Positions 62,721-64,000 of a stretch of 64,000 nt of DNA are shown here, piece by piece (position 1 is the stretch's first letter; each line of letters starts with the position of its first letter). The DNA is taken from assembly GCF_000381005.1 (NCBI RefSeq), contig NZ_KB908388.1, positions 1-64,000 on the forward strand, written 5' to 3'. The notes under the pieces were generated by a model. It was given only the letters and a program-made list of their open reading frames with translations, ran no database searches and was not told where the DNA came from. The position numbers were made by a program, and so were the translations under genes. The DNA comes from Selenomonas bovis DSM 23594 (lineage in GTDB: Bacteria > Bacillota > Negativicutes > Selenomonadales > Selenomonadaceae).

Positions 62721-63578
62721 TTATCCATCATGCCGCGCGAGCCATTCCGACCAGCGCGGTGCGCCCGCCCGCCGCTCCCGCGCATACTGCGAGAAGAGTG
62801 AAAGTCCCGCCATGATCTCTGGGCGCAGACGCAGATCCGCCCCGCCCGCTGCCAGCTGATGCGACAGCGCATCAGAAAGCGGCAACTCCGGATGGCGCAG
62901 CAGCTCTGTCAGCACGAGGAAGGTCGTCGTGCGCCCCATGCCCGCCTGGCAGTGGAAATGGAGCCAGGCATCCGGCGGCAGGGCGTCATAAGCTGCGAGG
63001 AAGGCATCGATGGCTGCTGGCTCCGGCCAACGCATATCCGTCGCGGCAATGCGCACGGGGATGAGTCCCGCCGCTGCCGCGGCCTGCGCTTCCGTCTCAT
63101 AGGCCGCGGCGCGGAAGGTGACGGGCCGCATGCCAGAGGCGAGATCGAAGCGCCCCATCGGCGAAGCCGTGACCTCGGTGGAGACGGCTGCGGCGAGCCG
63201 CTGCTGCTCGTCCTGCTGTACGGCTGCCGCGTCGCGGCCGCGATTCGCGGCATTCATCGCGGTATGCCAGCTCACGGCATACGCCTGCCCTGCCATAGTG
63301 AGCAGATAGCCGTGGCTCTCCTGCCGCAGGTCGATGATGTAGATGCGGCGATTTCCCGCAACCGCGCGCAGGCGCGCCGCGAGCGGTCGCAGCCCCTCCA
63401 GCGTCGGCTGGCCGCTCCCCGAGACTGCGAGCGCGGGCAGGACGCGGAAGTTGCCCGGCAACGCATCCACACCAGTAACGGCGTCGAGACGCCAGGCCGG
63501 TGTGACAAAAGGCGCCGCAAGCGCCGTCGGAATCTGCGCGAGCAGGACAAGCAGGGAAAACAGGAAGCGCGCCCCCAT
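62721..63578 (-). CDS. Secreted PTP-like phytase (inositol polyphosphate phosphatase)
   Basis: Cysteine phytase that removes phosphates from myo-inositol hexakisphosphate outside the cytoplasm. The 285 residues start with a signal peptide (MGARFLF, hydrophobic core, cleavage after TALA). The P-loop HCQAGMGRT (Cys 210, Arg 216) is the PTP active site, TDMRWPEP supplies the general acid (Asp 181), and IIDLRQESHGY near 81 is characteristic of Selenomonas-type phytases. The ATG at 63578 has GGGAG 6 nt upstream; the ATG at 63584 overlaps the coaBC stop and is an alternative giving two extra residues. Clustering with coaBC suggests coupled translation. Confidence 0.9.
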   Translation of the reverse strand: MGARFLFSLLVLLAQIPTALAAPFVTPAWRLDAVTGVDALPGNFRVLPALAVSGSGQPTLEGLRPLAARLRAVAGNRRIYIIDLRQESHGYLLTMAGQAYAVSWHTAMNAANRGRDAAAVQQDEQQRLAAAVSTEVTASPMGRFDLASGMRPVTFRAAAYETEAQAAAAAGLIPVRIAATDMRWPEPAAIDAFLAAYDALPPDAWLHFHCQAGMGRTTTFLVLTELLRHPELPLSDALSHQLAAGGADLRLRPEIMAGLSLFSQYARERRAGAPRWSEWLARHDG

Positions 63579-63580
63579 AG

Positions 63581-64000
63581 TCATCTCCCGAGCGCCGCCA
63601 CGACGTGGTCGAGAATCACGTCCGCGAGCTGGCGCTTGCTCATAAGCGGATGCTCCGTACAGACGCCGTCGCGCGCAAGGATGGTCACGCAATTCGTGTC
63701 CGTGGAGAACCCCGCGTCCTTGCGGCTCACATCATTGGCGACGATGAAATCGAGATTCTTCTTCTCGAGCTTGCCGCGCGCGTAGTCGAGCACATGCTCC
63801 GTCTCCGCCGCGAAGCCGACGAGCAGCTGATGCGTCTTCTTCTCCCCGAGCTCCTTGAGGATGTCGGGGTTGCGCACGAGCTCCAGCATGAGGCTGCCCT
63901 CCTGCTTCTTGATCTTCTGTCCGGCGCGCTCCTTGGGCCGGTAGTCGGCGACGGCCGCCGCCTTGATGACAGCATCGGCCGCGTCGAAGGCGCGGAGCAC
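63581..64000 (-). CDS. coaBC: CoaBC, C-terminal part (phosphopantothenate-cysteine ligase domain), cut by the window edge
   Basis: The last 139 residues of the bifunctional coenzyme A enzyme; the 5' part lies beyond 64000. Visible CoaB features are AAAVADYRPKE near the edge (substrate loop), KIKKQEGSLMLELVRNPDIL, VGFAAET, and FIVANDVSRKDAGFSTDTN, which binds CTP and the product. It continues directly into the phytase gene on the same strand with overlapping stop and possible start. Confidence 0.93.
   Translation of the reverse strand: MLRAFDAADAVIKAAAVADYRPKERAGQKIKKQEGSLMLELVRNPDILKELGEKKTHQLLVGFAAETEHVLDYARGKLEKKNLDFIVANDVSRKDAGFSTDTNCVTILARDGVCTEHPLMSKRQLADVILDHVVAALGR

Overview
The window looks like chromosomal DNA of a GC-rich diderm Firmicute of the Negativicutes, most likely Selenomonadaceae (a Selenomonas or Mitsuokella relative). 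The sequence-level reasons are: a secreted PTP-like (cysteine) phytase of the Selenomonas ruminantium type; a small outer-membrane barrel protein with a C-terminal Phe; Na+-pump decarboxylase beta and delta subunits; a zinc-type ribosomal protein L28; Firmicute-style RNA control (an S-box before metK, a T-box before trpS); a BirA operator before bioY; and a Bacillus-type Pho box before the polyphosphate operon. The genus is inferred.

Layout. 1-5.7 kb: clpB, a small unknown gene, a secreted DUF4367-like protein and lysC. 6-9.8 kb: decarboxylase beta and delta subunits, cbiK, glmM. 10-17.2 kb: a FAD enzyme, then the protein-export region tgt-yajC-(folate cyclo-ligase, SpoIIE-type phosphatase, P-loop protein)-secD-secF. 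17.5-20.5 kb: cobO, an exported SGNH hydrolase, a half-size DapF-like protein. 20.7-26.8 kb: an AraC regulator and a polyphosphate cluster (degenerate Ppx-like gene, ppk1, canonical ppx), followed by rpmB. 27.4-34.7 kb: ligA, a VOC-fold protein, then rarA and a UvrB-domain-less uvrA whose base composition differs from the rest, then trxA. 35-38.6 kb: a ZIP transporter and bioYDA. 38.8-43.9 kb: the outer-membrane protein, a tRNA-Gly 3' remnant flanked by direct repeats, a DUF523 gene, a DEDDh exonuclease, nfnB, nfnA, metF. 44-46.6 kb: a DASS transporter with its LysR gene. 47-52.7 kb: cydABDC. 52.7-56.3 kb: T-box/trpS, an AEC transporter, an unknown protein, a candidate small RNA. 56.5-60.8 kb: a LysR gene divergent from an MFS transporter, then an AGCS symporter. 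61-64 kb: metK with S-box, the phytase, and the 3' part of coaBC.

Two dispersed non-coding repeat families run through the window. Family A is about 165 bp with roughly 18-bp terminal inverted repeats and folds as one long imperfect hairpin: 5492, 17314, 18129, 27266, with deleted remnants at 18093 and 57414. Family B is about 105 bp with a GTCCAC/GTGGAC hairpin: a tandem pair at 25447, then 35724, 44041, 56331 (inverted), 60920. Family A copies sit in the lysC leader and form the stop codon of cobO. No transposase, integrase, CRISPR array, rRNA or complete tRNA gene was seen.

The most interesting points are the Pho-box-preceded operon pairing an apparently inactive Ppx/GppA-like protein with polyphosphate kinase, the repeat families, the candidate sRNA at 56.2 kb, the 18-bp inverted repeat that buries the ribosome-binding site of the AEC transporter, the perfect 15-bp palindrome at the SGNH hydrolase start, and the tRNA-Gly scar. 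Long open frames antisense to real genes are common here because of the GC-rich codon bias and were not annotated.
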